NCBI GenBank assembly: GCA_963855995.1
Contig: OY979723.1
Location: 14,573,666-14,637,665 of the forward strand
Source: Muricea muricata
Lineage: Eukaryota; Cnidaria; Anthozoa; Malacalcyonacea; Plexauridae
Direction: 5' to 3'
DNA: 64,000 nucleotides
A program made the position numbers and the translations under genes. The notes under the pieces were generated by a model. That model ran no database searches. It was not told the origin of the DNA and saw nothing but the letters and a program-made list of their open reading frames with translations. This document shows positions 13,003 to 23,149 of this stretch, piece after piece (positions within the stretch are counted from its first letter, which is position 1; each line of letters opens with the position of its first letter).

Positions 13003-13031
13003 AGGTGCTCTGACGGATCTGAAATAGCCCT

Positions 13032-13831
13032 AACCTGAGAACTTTGCGTTGAACTCGGCCCAGGCCTCCATATGGATGTCGATTTAATGCGGTTACATTT
13101 GATTTGGCGGCCATTTTTGAGTTTTTCTTTTGCACAACATGAGCTCCGCCGGATGGCTGCCTTGAAGACGATTGAGACGCTATGTATGTATTCCGTTGTA
13201 TTTGTTCATCAGTTGTCCATTTACTTGTTTAAATATTGGTAATTGTGTACGATATTTGTTTCCGTTTATTTGTATAACTTTCACCGTGGTTGTACGAATT
13301 AAAAAGTGTTTAATTTCGTGTTCTTCGGAGGGTGTTGAAAAAAACTATCAAAAACAGGTCGGTTTCTTGAACAGGAGAAGCGAAAATGACCGATTTCGTT
13401 AGGGAAGAACGTTAACCGGACGAAAATGTTGAGCCTTCTCGTAAATCTCAGTTTCGACGGGAAGTTTTAGGCTTATAGCCGATGTCCTTGCTGCGCACGT
13501 GGACAGGGAGAATTTAGCTATCTGAAGCGAATCCTTCAATTGATCGAAAAAATATGTCAATTATAGGTAATGCTGTCTTTGAAATGAATGATTTTGACTT
13601 TGTATTTTAAGGACAACACAGTACTGATGCGAAAACAAGTTGTGTTCGCATTTCTTGTTCAAACCGCCTCGTAACCTAATTTGCAACAAGAACTTATATA
13701 TTTTCTGTTTATTATATAAACTACAAGTGTTTTCTACCAATATAAAATATCCACAAGCTATGTTGATGATTGTTTGAAAGGCAATAATTTTCACATGTGA
13801 AATTATCATAAATAATCTGCTACATAAATAA
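13032..13831. other. Unique-looking stretch, no gene recognised
   Basis: About 800 bp of non-repetitive AT-rich sequence, repeated once at 21063-21862 with a few substitutions. Small open frames on both strands (76-82 codons) have no recognisable domain, no good start context and no codon-level conservation signal that I could see. I assign nothing here. Confidence 0.5.
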
Positions 13832-14350
13832 GCAGTGCTCTAGCGCGTTTATTATACAATCTACAGAAATCATTCTTTTGTAGGCGGAAAGACCAGGCTT
13901 TTAGCTTTCGATTGTCATCGTTTTTGTGAAATTTGAAGAAAGATTGGGCAGATACGAATCAAATGAAACTAGCCGGTCGAAATCGCATATTTTCACCTCT
14001 GAGCATTACTAGGGCAGCGAATAAGGAAAGAAATTTCATTAATCCTTTATCTGTTAGGAGAAACAATTAACATCGCTAATAAAATGCCAGAAGTTTACTA
14101 ACTAAGCTAAAATTGGTCAATTAATTTTGTAATTTAATTCCCTAATGGGTTTAAATTTCAACAGATTCTCAATAAACTCCCAACGGTGAAAATATGCGAT
14201 TTCGACCGGCTATTTTCATTTGATTCGTATTTGCCCAATCTTTCTTCAAATTTCACAAAAACGATGACAATCGAAAGCTAAAACCCTGGTATTTCCGCCT
14301 GCGAAAGGATAATTTCTGTAGATTGTATAATGAACACGCTAGAGCACTGC
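13832..14350. mobile_element. Foldback element with ~165-bp inverted arms, copy 1
   Basis: The left arm (13832-13996, starting GCAGTGCTCTAGCGCG) and right arm (14185-14350, ending GCTAGAGCACTGC) are reverse complements over nearly their whole length with scattered mismatches, and enclose a ~190-bp loop. The ends read CAGTGCTCTAG one base in, as in some hAT ends, but the flanking 8-mers match poorly, so the superfamily is open. The structure is that of a non-autonomous foldback or long-TIR MITE and has no coding capacity. Confidence 0.85.
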
Positions 14351-15117
14351 AAAAATCGGTGAAGGCCGTGAAGAAACATTCTAGTAGGGTTAACAGGCCT
14401 TGAATTCAGCAGAAGCCATTGGCCGTCAATACCCTGCTTGCTGGTCACTATGGTGAAATCCAAGGCCTGGGACTTAGTAGCTTTTCTAATATTTTAGGTT
14501 TGGATCAAGATATCTGAGTGCTCAGTATCCTCAAAGTCGAAAACATTTATTCAGGTTGGTGAACTGGCCAATTTATGCTTGCTACAGTAACAGCGATCGA
14601 AGCTGTGTAGATGTATCATATAGAAGATTAGTGCTCATACAGAATTACATTACAGAATTTATTTGACTTTATATCTCTTTGTTTATTATAGATTGCAATA
14701 ATTGTCAATATTGAAGTTGTTTCAAGGTTGATTATGATGATATTGTTATGTAAATCTTGTGTAGCATGCAGTTTATCAAAATTCAAAAATACAGCACCAT
14801 CAACTCATCAATGTCCTAGCTTCACACAACTTCCATTAAAGTTGTGAAAATTAAAAATTTTAAGTTTTAGGAACTAAACCTAATTGCTCTGTTAATATTT
14901 TACGTTTGGATCAGGTATTCATCATTGGATGACCCAACCCATTCCCCCACTGCGCTAGGCAGTCAAGTATTTTTAAACCTGCACATTTTTTTCTTTGGCC
15001 AATTTTTTGTATATTTTTTACAGCATATACATGCTACTGCATGCCTTCCATCCTGATCAAACAGGGAATCATTTTATGTTGCCGTCATTTGCAGCAGCCA
15101 CAAAAATTCATATATCT
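14351..15117. other. Unique-looking stretch, no gene recognised
   Basis: Spacer between the foldback element and the microsatellite, repeated at 22382-23149. Part of it (from about 14808) recurs in diverged form at 30294-31005, where about 200 bp of extra sequence is inserted. No coding or RNA signal is evident. Confidence 0.5.
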
Positions 15118-16738
15118 ATAGGTACATTAGGTACTATAGGTACTATTGGTACTATAGGTTTTATAGGTACTACAGGTTTTATAAGTAGTGTAGGTCTTAA
15201 AGGTACTATAGGTTTTATAGTTACTATAGGTTTTATAGTTACTATAGGTACTATAGTTTTTATAGGTACAATATGTTTTATAGGTACTATAGGTTTTATA
15301 GGTACTATAGGTTTTATAAGTACTATAGGTTTTATAATTACTATAGGTACTATAGGTTTTATAAGTATTACAAGTTTTACAGGAACTATGGGTTTATAGG
15401 TACTATTGGTATTATAGGTACTATAGGTCTTTTAGGTACTATAGGTATTATAGGTTTTATAGTTAGTATAGGTACTATAGTTTTTTAGGTACTATAGGTT
15501 TCATAGGTACTATAGGTTTTATAGGTACTATAGGTTTTATAGGTACTATATTTTATTGGTACTTTAGGTACTATAATCTTTATAGGTACTATAGGTTTTA
15601 TAGGTACTATAGGTTTTATAAGTACTATAGGTTTTATAGGTACTATAGGTTTATAGGTACCATAGATGGTATAGGTTTTATAGGTACTATAGGTTTTATA
15701 AGTACTGTAGGTCTTATAGGTACTATAGGTTTTATAGTTACTGTAGGTTTTATAGTTACTATAGGTACTATAGTTTTTATAGGTACTATATGTTTTATAG
15801 GTACTATAGGTTTTATAGGTACTATAGGTTTTATAAGTACTATAGGTTTTATAATTACTATAGGTACTATAGGTTTTATAAGTATTACAAGTTTTACAGG
15901 AACTATGGGTTTATAGGTACTATTGGTATTATAGGTACTATAGGTCTTTTAGGTACTATAGGTATTATAGGTTTTATAGTTAGTATAGGTACTATAGTTT
16001 TTTAGGTACTATAGGTTTCATAGGTACTATAGGTTTTATAGGTACTATAGGTTTTATAGGTACTATATTTTATTGGTACTTTAGGTACTATAATCTTTAT
16101 AGGTACTATAGGTTTTATAGGTACTATAGGTTTTATAGGTACCATAGGTTTTATAAGTACTATAGGTTTATAGGTACTATAGGTCTTATAAGTACTATAG
16201 GTGTTATAGGTACTATAGGTTTATAGGTACCATAGATGGTATAGGTTTTATAGGTACTATAGGTTTTATAAGTACTATAGGTATTATGGGTTTTATAGGT
16301 ACTATATGTCTTAAAGGTACTATAGGTTTTACAACTACTATAGGTTTTAAAACTACTATAGGTTTTGTAGGTACTATAGGTTTTATATGTACTACATGTT
16401 TTATAGGTACTATAAGTACTACAGGTTTTGTGTAGGTACTGTAGGTGCTATAAGTTTTATAGGTGCTATATGTTTTATAGGTACTATAAGTTTTATAGGT
16501 ACCATAGGTTTTATAAGTACTATAGGTTTATAAGTACTATACGCTTTATAAATACTAAAGGTTTTATAGGTACTGAAGGTTTATACGTACTATAGGTCTT
16601 ATAAGTACTATAGGTTTTATAGGTACTATAGGTTTATAGGTACCATAGATGCTATAGGTTTTATAGGTGCTATGGGTTTTATAGGTACTATGGGTTTATA
16701 GGTACTATATGTTTTATAGGTACTACAGGTTTTATAAG
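15118..16738. repeat. GGTACTATAGGTTTTATA microsatellite, copy 1
   Basis: Imperfect tandem repeat on an 18-bp theme, GGTACTATA alternating with GGTTTTATA and single-base variants. A 517-bp segment is itself duplicated inside (15273-15488 matches 15790-16005 exactly in translation), so it grew by segmental steps as well as slippage. Because 18 is a multiple of three, all frames stay open for long runs and encode Ile-Gly-Thr-Ile-Gly-Phe or Tyr-Arg-Tyr-Tyr-Arg-Phe repeats. These are low-complexity by-products and not credible genes. Confidence 0.95.
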
Positions 16739-17640
16739 TTATGGTGGATGTCGTGAATATGGTGAATTGTTTGGGCAATTTAGTGGATATCGAGTCCCAT
16801 GTAAGTTTGCCTAGTGAATATCACTTGAGTTAAAAAACAAAAGAAATAAGTTTGTGATGATCATAAATTTATGTAGGTTTTACATCAAATTTTAGGGGGT
16901 CTATTGGAATGGTGGACTGATTCGTTGTCTTGGTCAAATATACATTGCATTGGATATGAAATTCCTGGTAAGTTTTCCATGGTGAAAAGGACTATATTTT
17001 TCTGGAAACAAACTAAATAATAACTTTATGATGATAGTGGCATATGGTGATGTCGTGTGTTGCATATGGTGAGTCGCCTGGGCAAATTGGTAATATGGTG
17101 TACGTCAAGTTTTGGGTAAGTTTGCATGGTGAATATCATTATCACTATAGTTAAAATTCTAAAAACGAAATAGATAAGTTTGTGATGATCATAAATTTAT
17201 GTAGTTTTTCCACCAAATTTTAGTTGGTCTAGTGGAATGGTGGATTGGTTCGTTGTCTTGGACAAGTATAGATTGCAGTGCATGGGAAGCTCCTGGTAAG
17301 TTTTGCATGGTGAATATAACTATATTTCTCTAGAAACAAACTAAAGAATTACTTTATGATGATAGTGGCATGTGGTGGTGTGGTGTGTTGCATATGCTGA
17401 GTCGCCTGGGCAAATTGGCAATATGGTGGATATGAAATTCCTGGTAAGTTTGCATGGTGAATATCACCATCACTATAGTTAAAATTCTAAAAGCAAAGTC
17501 AATAAGTTTGTGATGATCATAAATTTATGTAGTGTTTCAACCAAATTTTAGTGGGTCTAGTTGAATGGTGGATTTGGTGGTTGTCCTGGACAAATATACA
17601 TTGCAGTGGATATAAAGCTTCGGGTAAGTTTTTCATGGTG
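16739..17640 (+). repeat. GTAAGT module array, copy 1 (six modules)
   Basis: Six homologous modules each end in a splice-donor-like GTAAGTTT, with GT at 16801, 16968, 17116, 17296, 17444 and 17624. Spacing alternates between 148 and 167-180 bp. Two module types alternate: one preceded by a TTTATGATGATAG acceptor-like end, the other by a CACCAAATTTTAG end. This is the short form of the array that reaches 25 modules at 32765-36760. Confidence 0.85.
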
Positions 17641-18076
17641 AATATAACTCGAATAATTGTCAATTATTATTATAGAGTAAAACTGGGAAAGCGATACACG
17701 AGCTTGTGAATATTTTTCTCAAAAACCCTTGCCAGTAATTTCTTTTTTGATTTAGCAAAGCGAGTATTGTTGGAATGCCTGATAATTCTCTCTTTCAAAG
17801 CCTTTTTTCTTCTCAATTGTGATGCTGAAATAGATTTAGACTTTGACGCAGTGCATACATGAAACGTTCATGTAACTGCTTACCTGTAAAAACTCATACT
17901 AACAGTGCTAAATTAGACCTGTAATATAAGTGATTGAATAAAACGGACGGCATTGACATTTGATTGATTTTTTCTTGTTTTAGTACATGAAGATACGTTT
18001 TGTTAGCTGATCCAATGGTTCCGTGTTGCATTAAGCAGTCAAGCATTTTAACTCAGGTAGAATATGTTTCTGTCTA
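17641..18076. other. Spacer between module array and MITE cluster
   Basis: AT-rich sequence conserved in the three units (also at about 25510-25928 and 36828-37217). No open frame of note, and I see no function. Confidence 0.5.
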
Positions 18077-18434
18077 CACAGCCAAAAATGCGACAGGCTT
18101 GTTGCAATTTGTCAATTTTACCGGCTTCTCGCAAATTGTTGAGAAGTTGCAACAAGATTGTCAATGTCATCAAGTTGCAACAAGCTTGTCAAAGTCAGGC
18201 TTGCTGCAACTTGTCACCTGGAGACTTGTTACAGCTTGTTGAAACAACTTGCATCAAGCCTGTGGATAACACGTTTTGAGAATAAACTTGCAACAAGCCA
18301 GTTGACAACTTGCAACAGACTTGTCGTCAACAAGCTGTCGCAAGCCATGCGAACGCATCCTGATATCGGCTTGTTGAAACAAGTTGTTAATAGATGTCAA
18401 CAGACTTGTTTCAACTGGTGCGTTTTTGGCTGTG
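18077..18434. mobile_element. MITE built of TTGCAACAAG dyads, copy 1
   Basis: Terminal inverted repeats CACAGCCAAAAATGCG / CGTTTTTGGCTGTG flank a 358-bp element, with TA on both sides (18075-18076 and 18435-18436), which fits a TA target-site duplication. The interior is a chain of CTTGTTGCAACTTGTC and GCAACAAGC motifs in both orientations, so each strand could fold into many small hairpins. Open frames inside are an effect of the repetition. Other copies: 25929-26286 and 37218-37548. Confidence 0.85.
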
Positions 18435-18439
18435 TAAAG

Positions 18440-18609
18440 GTGGCGGATCCAAGGTAAGTCAAAATAAATTATAGCAGCTCTACTCGAAATTCAAAAACAA
18501 CTTTATAAAAATGTCATAGGTTATGACTTTGAAAATAATAAAATCTAGGCAATGAAGTTGCTTTGAATGAGCTGTGGTGATTTATTTTGACTTACACTAG
18601 ATCGGCCAG
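18440..18609. mobile_element. MITE with GTGGCGGATC / GTAAGTCAAAATAAAT ends, copy 1
   Basis: A 170-bp inverted-repeat element whose arms both read inward through GTGGCGGATC-like and then AAGTCAAAATAAAT sequence, with a ~100-bp middle. It starts only a few bases after the previous MITE. The GTGGCGGATC end resembles common hAT-type ends, but I found no clear target-site duplication. Other copies: 26292-26461 and 37551-37722. Confidence 0.75.
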
Positions 18610-18617
18610 TGCTCTCT

Positions 18618-18800
18618 GGGCTGAGGTGGTTATTGAAATCAGAAAAAAAAGTGAATCGGTTTTGCGGTTACTTCGGTTTTGCGGTTATTTCTGTTGGACG
18701 ATTATTTCAGCTAGTCGGTTATTTGAAAATAGCGAAACCGGAGTAACCAATATTTAAGAAAACTGGCTCAGTCCGGTGAACGAAATAACTGCCTCAGCCT
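18618..18800. mobile_element. 183-bp MITE with 10-bp target-site duplication, copy 1
   Basis: The ends GGCTGAGGTGGTTATT and AATAACTGCCTCAGCC are inverted repeats, and the interior has more pairing (GGTTACTTCGGTTTTGC against GCGAAACCGGAGTAACC). The flanks are AGTGCTCTCT (18608-18617) and ACTGCTCTCT (18801-18810), a 10-bp direct repeat with one mismatch. The third unit has the empty site, so insertion is shown directly. A 9-11 bp duplication would fit a Mutator-like family, but that is inference. Confidence 0.88.
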
Positions 18801-19128
18801 ACTGCTCTCTACGTTGATGGACGTACAAGCCCATGTGAACACGATATTCAAGATAAGATAATATAAGATATAGGATATAAGATAATAACATTGGAGGACA
18901 TATTGCGGCCTATTGTTGTTCTGAGGTGAACGGGCGGCTGTTTCTTTAATGATGCGTAATCGTACATTCGGAGAGGCCTGGGCCCACCTGTCCGGTGCAC
19001 TTTTGCCATTGTTGGGTTACGGGTCGTTGTGAATCTTGGGATATATGATAAGCTGCGATGTTAAATTCAATGTTGTTATCCTTAATAAGCGGAGAGCTAT
19101 AGCGGAAAGCTATTGCTGTGCGCTATAA

Positions 19129-19229
19129 TGTTGTGGCAGGATGGTACGTTGTGAAACGGAGTATTTCAATAAGACACGACATGAGCAAATGATGCAGTTT
19201 ATTAAATTATTCCTCCCTGCCACAACAAC
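19129..19229. mobile_element. Small inverted-repeat element, TGTTGTGGCAGG ends
   Basis: TGTTGTGGCAGG at 19129 returns inverted as CCCTGCCACAACA ending at 19228, enclosing about 75 bp. It is preserved at 26983-27083 and, with about 80 bp of extra sequence inside, at 38038-38219. It may be a small MITE; no target duplication was identified. Confidence 0.5.
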
Positions 19230-19342
19230 GTCGTTAGGAAATCGTGGATATCGTGGGATCATATTGGTTTGTAGGATCATCGATTATAATAATATGCTGT
19301 CGTTAGCATTGCTAATTATGTAAATGGTCAGACCATAGCTCT

Positions 19343-19530
19343 CGTACTTTGAATTTTATACTTGTAAACTTACTGTGCTTGTAAATTAGTGCATAGGTTT
19401 TTGCATACGTCCTGTCGGGGGACTCTGTAACATCTCGGCCCGACCCGGGTTTCCTTGCAAGGTGAGGTTTTTCCTGGCCTCCCGGTGTTGCAGAGACTTA
19501 AATAAATGATTGAATTGTATTGTATTGTAT
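19343..19530 (+). mobile_element. Retroelement 3' tail with ATTGT repeats, copy 1
   Basis: A GC-richer stretch (CCTGTCGGGGGACTCTG, CGGCCCGACCCGGG) ends in AAATAAATGATTGA followed by tandem ATTGT units. A short pentamer tail on a fixed 3' sequence is typical of the 3' ends of CR1/L2-type LINEs and of SINEs that use them. No coding part of the same element precedes it. Copies: 27197-27385 and 38703-38896. The left boundary is unclear. Confidence 0.6.
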
Positions 19531-19553
19531 GGTGAATATTTTGTGCAAGTGTG

Positions 19554-19977
19554 CAAGATCATAGTCGATATTTTGACTCAGAATTCAGAATTTCAAATCT
19601 GGTATAATACACTCATTTTACCCCATTTTGAGACTATTGCTGCCTTGTATGGAACAACTGTTCGATAACGCGGAAAACGAGTTTGCAACAGGGCATCAAG
19701 GGTCATCACAGGGGATAGTTATGATGTCCCATTAGAACAGGTACTTGGAAAGTTGGGATGGAAAACCTTAGAAGAAAGGCACGAAATTAAGTTGACAAAA
19801 TACATGAGCAAAGTTATACAGGGAGACTGTACAGAAATACTTTCTAACCTATTTGAAAAATGTAACAACGAAAAATATAATCTAAGAAGTAGCGGCAAAC
19901 TTCTAAGGCTTCCGTCAGTAGTTCAGGACAATAGCGGAGAAGCTTATAATTTATTTTATCTAGCCCAGTTGCCTTAG
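19554..19977 (+). pseudogene. LINE reverse-transcriptase C-terminal remnant, copy 1
   Basis: From 19678 to the stop at 19975-19977 one frame reads through a pattern typical of the region after the reverse-transcriptase domain of non-LTR retrotransposons: CNRASRVITG, SYDVP, LGWKTLEER, YNLRSSGKLLRLP and a final LFYLAQLP. In intact LINEs the matching motifs are QNRAARVITG, LGW..L..RR, YNLRS and a closing W..LP. Upstream, 19554-19677 matches the ILPYFDYC..VW part in the other copies but is broken here by a TAA and frame changes. There is no catalytic YADD motif and no endonuclease, so this is a short dead fragment of a few hundred bases. It lies directly after an ATTGT tail that belongs to another element. 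Confidence 0.82.
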
Positions 19978-20408
19978 TTTTACAGAGTTTCTTCAAGAGT
20001 GAACAAACAATAGATGAAGTTGTCAGCTTGAATTCGAAAATTGTGATTGCATGTATGGTTCCTCTCTACACTGTTAAAATACGCTGTTTCATGATCATGT
20101 TTTAAACATACTTGTCAACTTCCAAATACTGTACATCCTGAATCTTATTAGTAATATGCAGCTAGCATAACTAGCTTAAAACTTCCTTATTATTTAAAAG
20201 TAATACAATATATTTCTTACTGCATTGCATGACAGAGCAAGTGAGCATGTCATGACTCAATAAAATTCTGTAGTGTGCGACTTGAAGTCTGGAACGAAAC
20301 CCAATGAATCTGAAGCAAAAGCTACTGAACATGAATAATTCAAGCTTTAGGCGACACGATTAGAAATATTAATTGTTTCATATTTTAACTCTCGAAGCAA
20401 CAATTTTT
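19978..20408. other. Spacer after LINE remnant, no gene
   Basis: AT-rich non-coding sequence. The first part is shared by all three units (to about 20256). The remaining ~150 bp has no match in the other units, which pass directly into the CCCTAA-like array. Confidence 0.5.
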
Positions 20409-20655
20409 TATGCCCAAAATAACCGCAAATAACCCTAAAAAACCGTAAAAAACCTAAATAGTCCTAAATATCCCTAAATATCCCTAAATGAGCCTAAATA
20501 AGCTTAAACAAACCTAAAAAACCCTAAAAAACCCTAAACGACCCTACATGACCCTAAATGACCCAAAATTACGATAAATAAACCTATATAATCTTAAATA
20601 ACCCTATATAACCTTAAATAACCGTAAATACCCCCCTAAATGACCCTAAAAAGCC
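20409..20655. repeat. Degenerate CCCTAAATAA-type array between units 1 and 2
   Basis: Runs of CCCTAAATA/CCCTAAAAA units, C-rich on the plus strand. It spans the boundary of the two segmental copies. The part from about 20503 is the counterpart of 12629-12770. Confidence 0.85.
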
Positions 20656-20707
20656 AATCAAATCTCTTGTAACATTTCTGTCATGTACTTGATGTGAGAA
20701 CTAGGTC

Positions 20708-21062
20708 AGGGCTATTTCAGATCCGTCAGAGCACCTCCTGCTCGCAGGCTAATTGCATATTGACTAGTAGCAACTATTTCAACGGCTTTTTTCGTTTTGA
20801 ATATTTTTTAAATGTGTTTAAGGATGAGTAATATGTTATGAACAAGAAAAAATTTTGAGAACGAGAAAAACTTTGAAAAAAAATTTGAAAAAAAAACATA
20901 AATAAAAGAGCGACTCAACGAGCCCTCGAACCAGCGCCGCTCAAACCAGGTGACGCGACGCCTCTACCCACTGCGCCAAGGACGCTCGCTAAAAGAATCG
21001 CATCAAAAATTGTATTTAACCCTAACCCTAACCAGGTGCTCTGACGGATCTGAAATAGCCCT
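20708..21062. mobile_element. Inverted-repeat element with tRNA-like core, copy 2
   Basis: The arms at 20708-20736 and 21034-21062 are the same as in copy 1. The interior is longer (about 300 bp) and includes an A-rich tract, the whole tRNA-like sequence at 20907-20989 and the short telomeric stretch at 21017-21033. Confidence 0.72.
20907..20989 (-). pseudogene. tRNA-derived sequence with boxes A and B
   Basis: On the minus strand it has box A TGGCGCAGTGG (20968-20978, matching the consensus) and box B GGTTCGAGGGC (20922-20932, mismatched at the 3' end), with 35 bases between as in real tRNAs. The 5' end GAGCGTC can pair with the 3' end GTCGCTC at 6 of 7 positions. The T stem is poor and no clear anticodon arm forms, and an A-rich tract lies just downstream (20842-20908, minus-strand reading T-rich). 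This looks like a tRNA-derived SINE head or decayed tRNA gene and is probably not a functional tRNA. Confidence 0.65.
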
Positions 21063-21862
21063 AACCTGAGAACTTTGCGTTGAACTCGGCCCAGGCCTCC
21101 ATATGGATGTTGATTTAATGCGGTCACATTTGATTTGGCGGCCATTTTTGAATTTGTCTTTTGCACAACATGAGCTCCGCCGGATGGCTGCCTTGAAGAC
21201 GATTGAGACGCTATGTATGTATTCCGTTGTATTTGTTCATCAGTTGTCCATTTACTTGTTTAAATATTGGTAATTGTGTACGATATTTGTTTCCGTTTAT
21301 TTGTATAACTTTCACCGTGGTTGTACGAATTAAAAAGTGTTTAATTTCGTGTTCTTCGGAGGGTGTTGAAAAAAACTATCAAAAATAGGTCGGTTTCTTG
21401 AACAGGAGAAGCGAAAATGACCGATTTCGTTAGGGAAGAACGTTAACCGGACGAAAATGTTGAGCCTTCTCGTAAATCTCAGTTTCGACGGGAAGTTTTA
21501 GGCTTATAGCCGATGTCCTTGCTGTGCACGTGGACAGGGAGAATTTAGCTATCTGAAGCGAATCCTTCAATTGATCGAAAAAATATGTCAATTATAGGTA
21601 ATGCTGTCTTTGAAATGAATGATTTTAACTTTGTATTTTAAGGACAACACAGTACTGATGCGAAAACAAGTTGTGTTCGCATTTCTTGTTCAAACCGCCT
21701 CGTAACCTAATTTGCAACAAGAACTTATATATTTTCTGTTTATTATATAAACTACAAGTGTTTTCTACCAATATAAAATATCCACAAGCTATGTTGATGA
21801 TTGTTTGAAACGCAATAATTTTCACATGTGAAATTATCATAAATAATCTGCTACATAAATAA

Positions 21863-22381
21863 GCAGTGCTCTAGCGCGTTTATTATACAATCTACAGAAA
21901 TCATTCTTTTGTAGGCGGAAAGACCAGGCTTTTAGCTTTCGATTGTCGTCGTTTTTGTGAAATTTGAAGAAAGATTGGGCAGATACGAATCAAATGAAAC
22001 TAGCCGGTCGAAATCGCATATTTTCACCTCTGAGCATTACTAGGGCAGCGAATAAGGAAAGAAATTTCATTAATCCTTTATCTGTTAGGAGAAACAATTA
22101 ACATCGCTAATAGAATACCAGAAGTTTACTAACTAAGCTAAAATTAGTCAATTAATTTTGTAATTTAATTCCCTAATGGGTTTAAATTTCAACAGATTCT
22201 CAATAAACTCCCAACGGTGAAAATATGCGATTTCGACCGGCTATTTTCATTTGATTCGTATTTGCCCAATCTTTCTTCAAATTTCACAAAAACGATGACA
22301 ATCGAAAGCTAAAACCCTGGTATTTCCGCCTGCGAAAGGATAATTTCTGTAGATTGTATAATGAACACGCTAGAGCACTGC
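21863..22381. mobile_element. Foldback element, copy 2
   Basis: Same element as at 13832, with arms 21863-22027 and 22216-22381. It differs by a handful of substitutions and came with the segmental duplication, not by a new insertion. Confidence 0.85.
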
Positions 22382-23149
22382 AAAAATCGGTGAAGGCCGT
22401 GAAGAAACATTCTAGTAGGGTTAACAGGCCTTGAATTCAGCAGAAGCCATTGGCCATCAATACCCTGCTTGCTGGTCACTATGGTGAAATCCAAGGCCTG
22501 GGACTTAGTAGCTTTTCTAATATTTTAGGTTTGGATCAAGATATCTGAGTGCTCAGTATCCTCAAAGTCGAAAACATTTATTCAGGTTGGTGAACTGGCC
22601 AATTTATGCTTGCTACAGTAACAGCGATCGAAGCTGTGTAGATGTATCATATAGAATATTAGTGCTCATACAGAATTACATTACAGAATTTATTTGACTT
22701 TATATCTCTTTGTTTATTATAGATTGCAATAATTGTCAATATTGAAGTTGTTTCAAGGTTGATTATGGTGGTGTTGTTGTATAAATCTTGTGTAGCATGC
22801 AGTTTATCAAAATTCAAAAATACAGCACCATAAACTCATCAATGTCCTAGCTTCACACAACTTCCATTAAAGTTGTGAAAATTAAAAATTTTACGTTTTA
22901 GGAACTAAACCTAATTGTTCTGTTAATATTTTAGGTTTGGATCAGGTATTCATCATTGGATGACCCTAGCCATTCCCCCACTGCACTAGGCAGTCAAGTA
23001 TTTTTAAACCTGCACATTTTTTTGTTTGGCCAATTTTTTGTATATTTTTTACAACATATACATGCTACTGCATGCCTTCCATCCTCATCAAACAGGGAAT
23101 CATTTTATGTTGCCGTCATTTGCAGCAGCCACAAAAATTCATATATCTA

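Larger units (their letters stand above)
12805..13031. mobile_element. Inverted-repeat element with tRNA-like core, copy 1
   Basis: A 29-bp segment starting AGGGCTATTTCAG (12805-12833) returns as its reverse complement at 13003-13031. The enclosed 170 bp holds the broken tRNA-like sequence at 12916-12959 and a short telomeric stretch next to the right arm. The length and arms fit a MITE or a small composite. I could not define a target-site duplication. The fuller version is at 20708-21062. Confidence 0.7.
12629..20502. repeat. Subtelomeric segmental unit, copy 1
   Basis: This unit of about 7.9 kb is followed directly by a close copy at 20503. The offset is a constant 8,031 bp between 13172 and 14995 and 7,854 bp around 19141. 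The shift comes from the microsatellite and other indels, and copy 1 lacks about 130 bp near 12920. Order: CCCTAAATAA-like array, inverted-repeat element, unique stretch, foldback element, unique stretch, GGTACTATA microsatellite, GTAAGT modules, three MITEs, 3'-tail element, LINE remnant, and a ~150-bp end (20257-20408) not seen in copy 2. The junction with the satellite at 12628/12629 is sharp. Confidence 0.93.

Noticed and set aside
14995-15399. 134-codon plus-strand frame encoding Ile-Gly-Thr repeats
   Set aside because: It is the translation of an 18-bp microsatellite, open in several frames at once, with no domain, and it changes freely between the copies.
18158-18457. Plus-strand 99-codon frame rich in Cys, Asn and Leu
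   Set aside because: Lies within the dyad-rich MITE, and overlapping frames are equally open.
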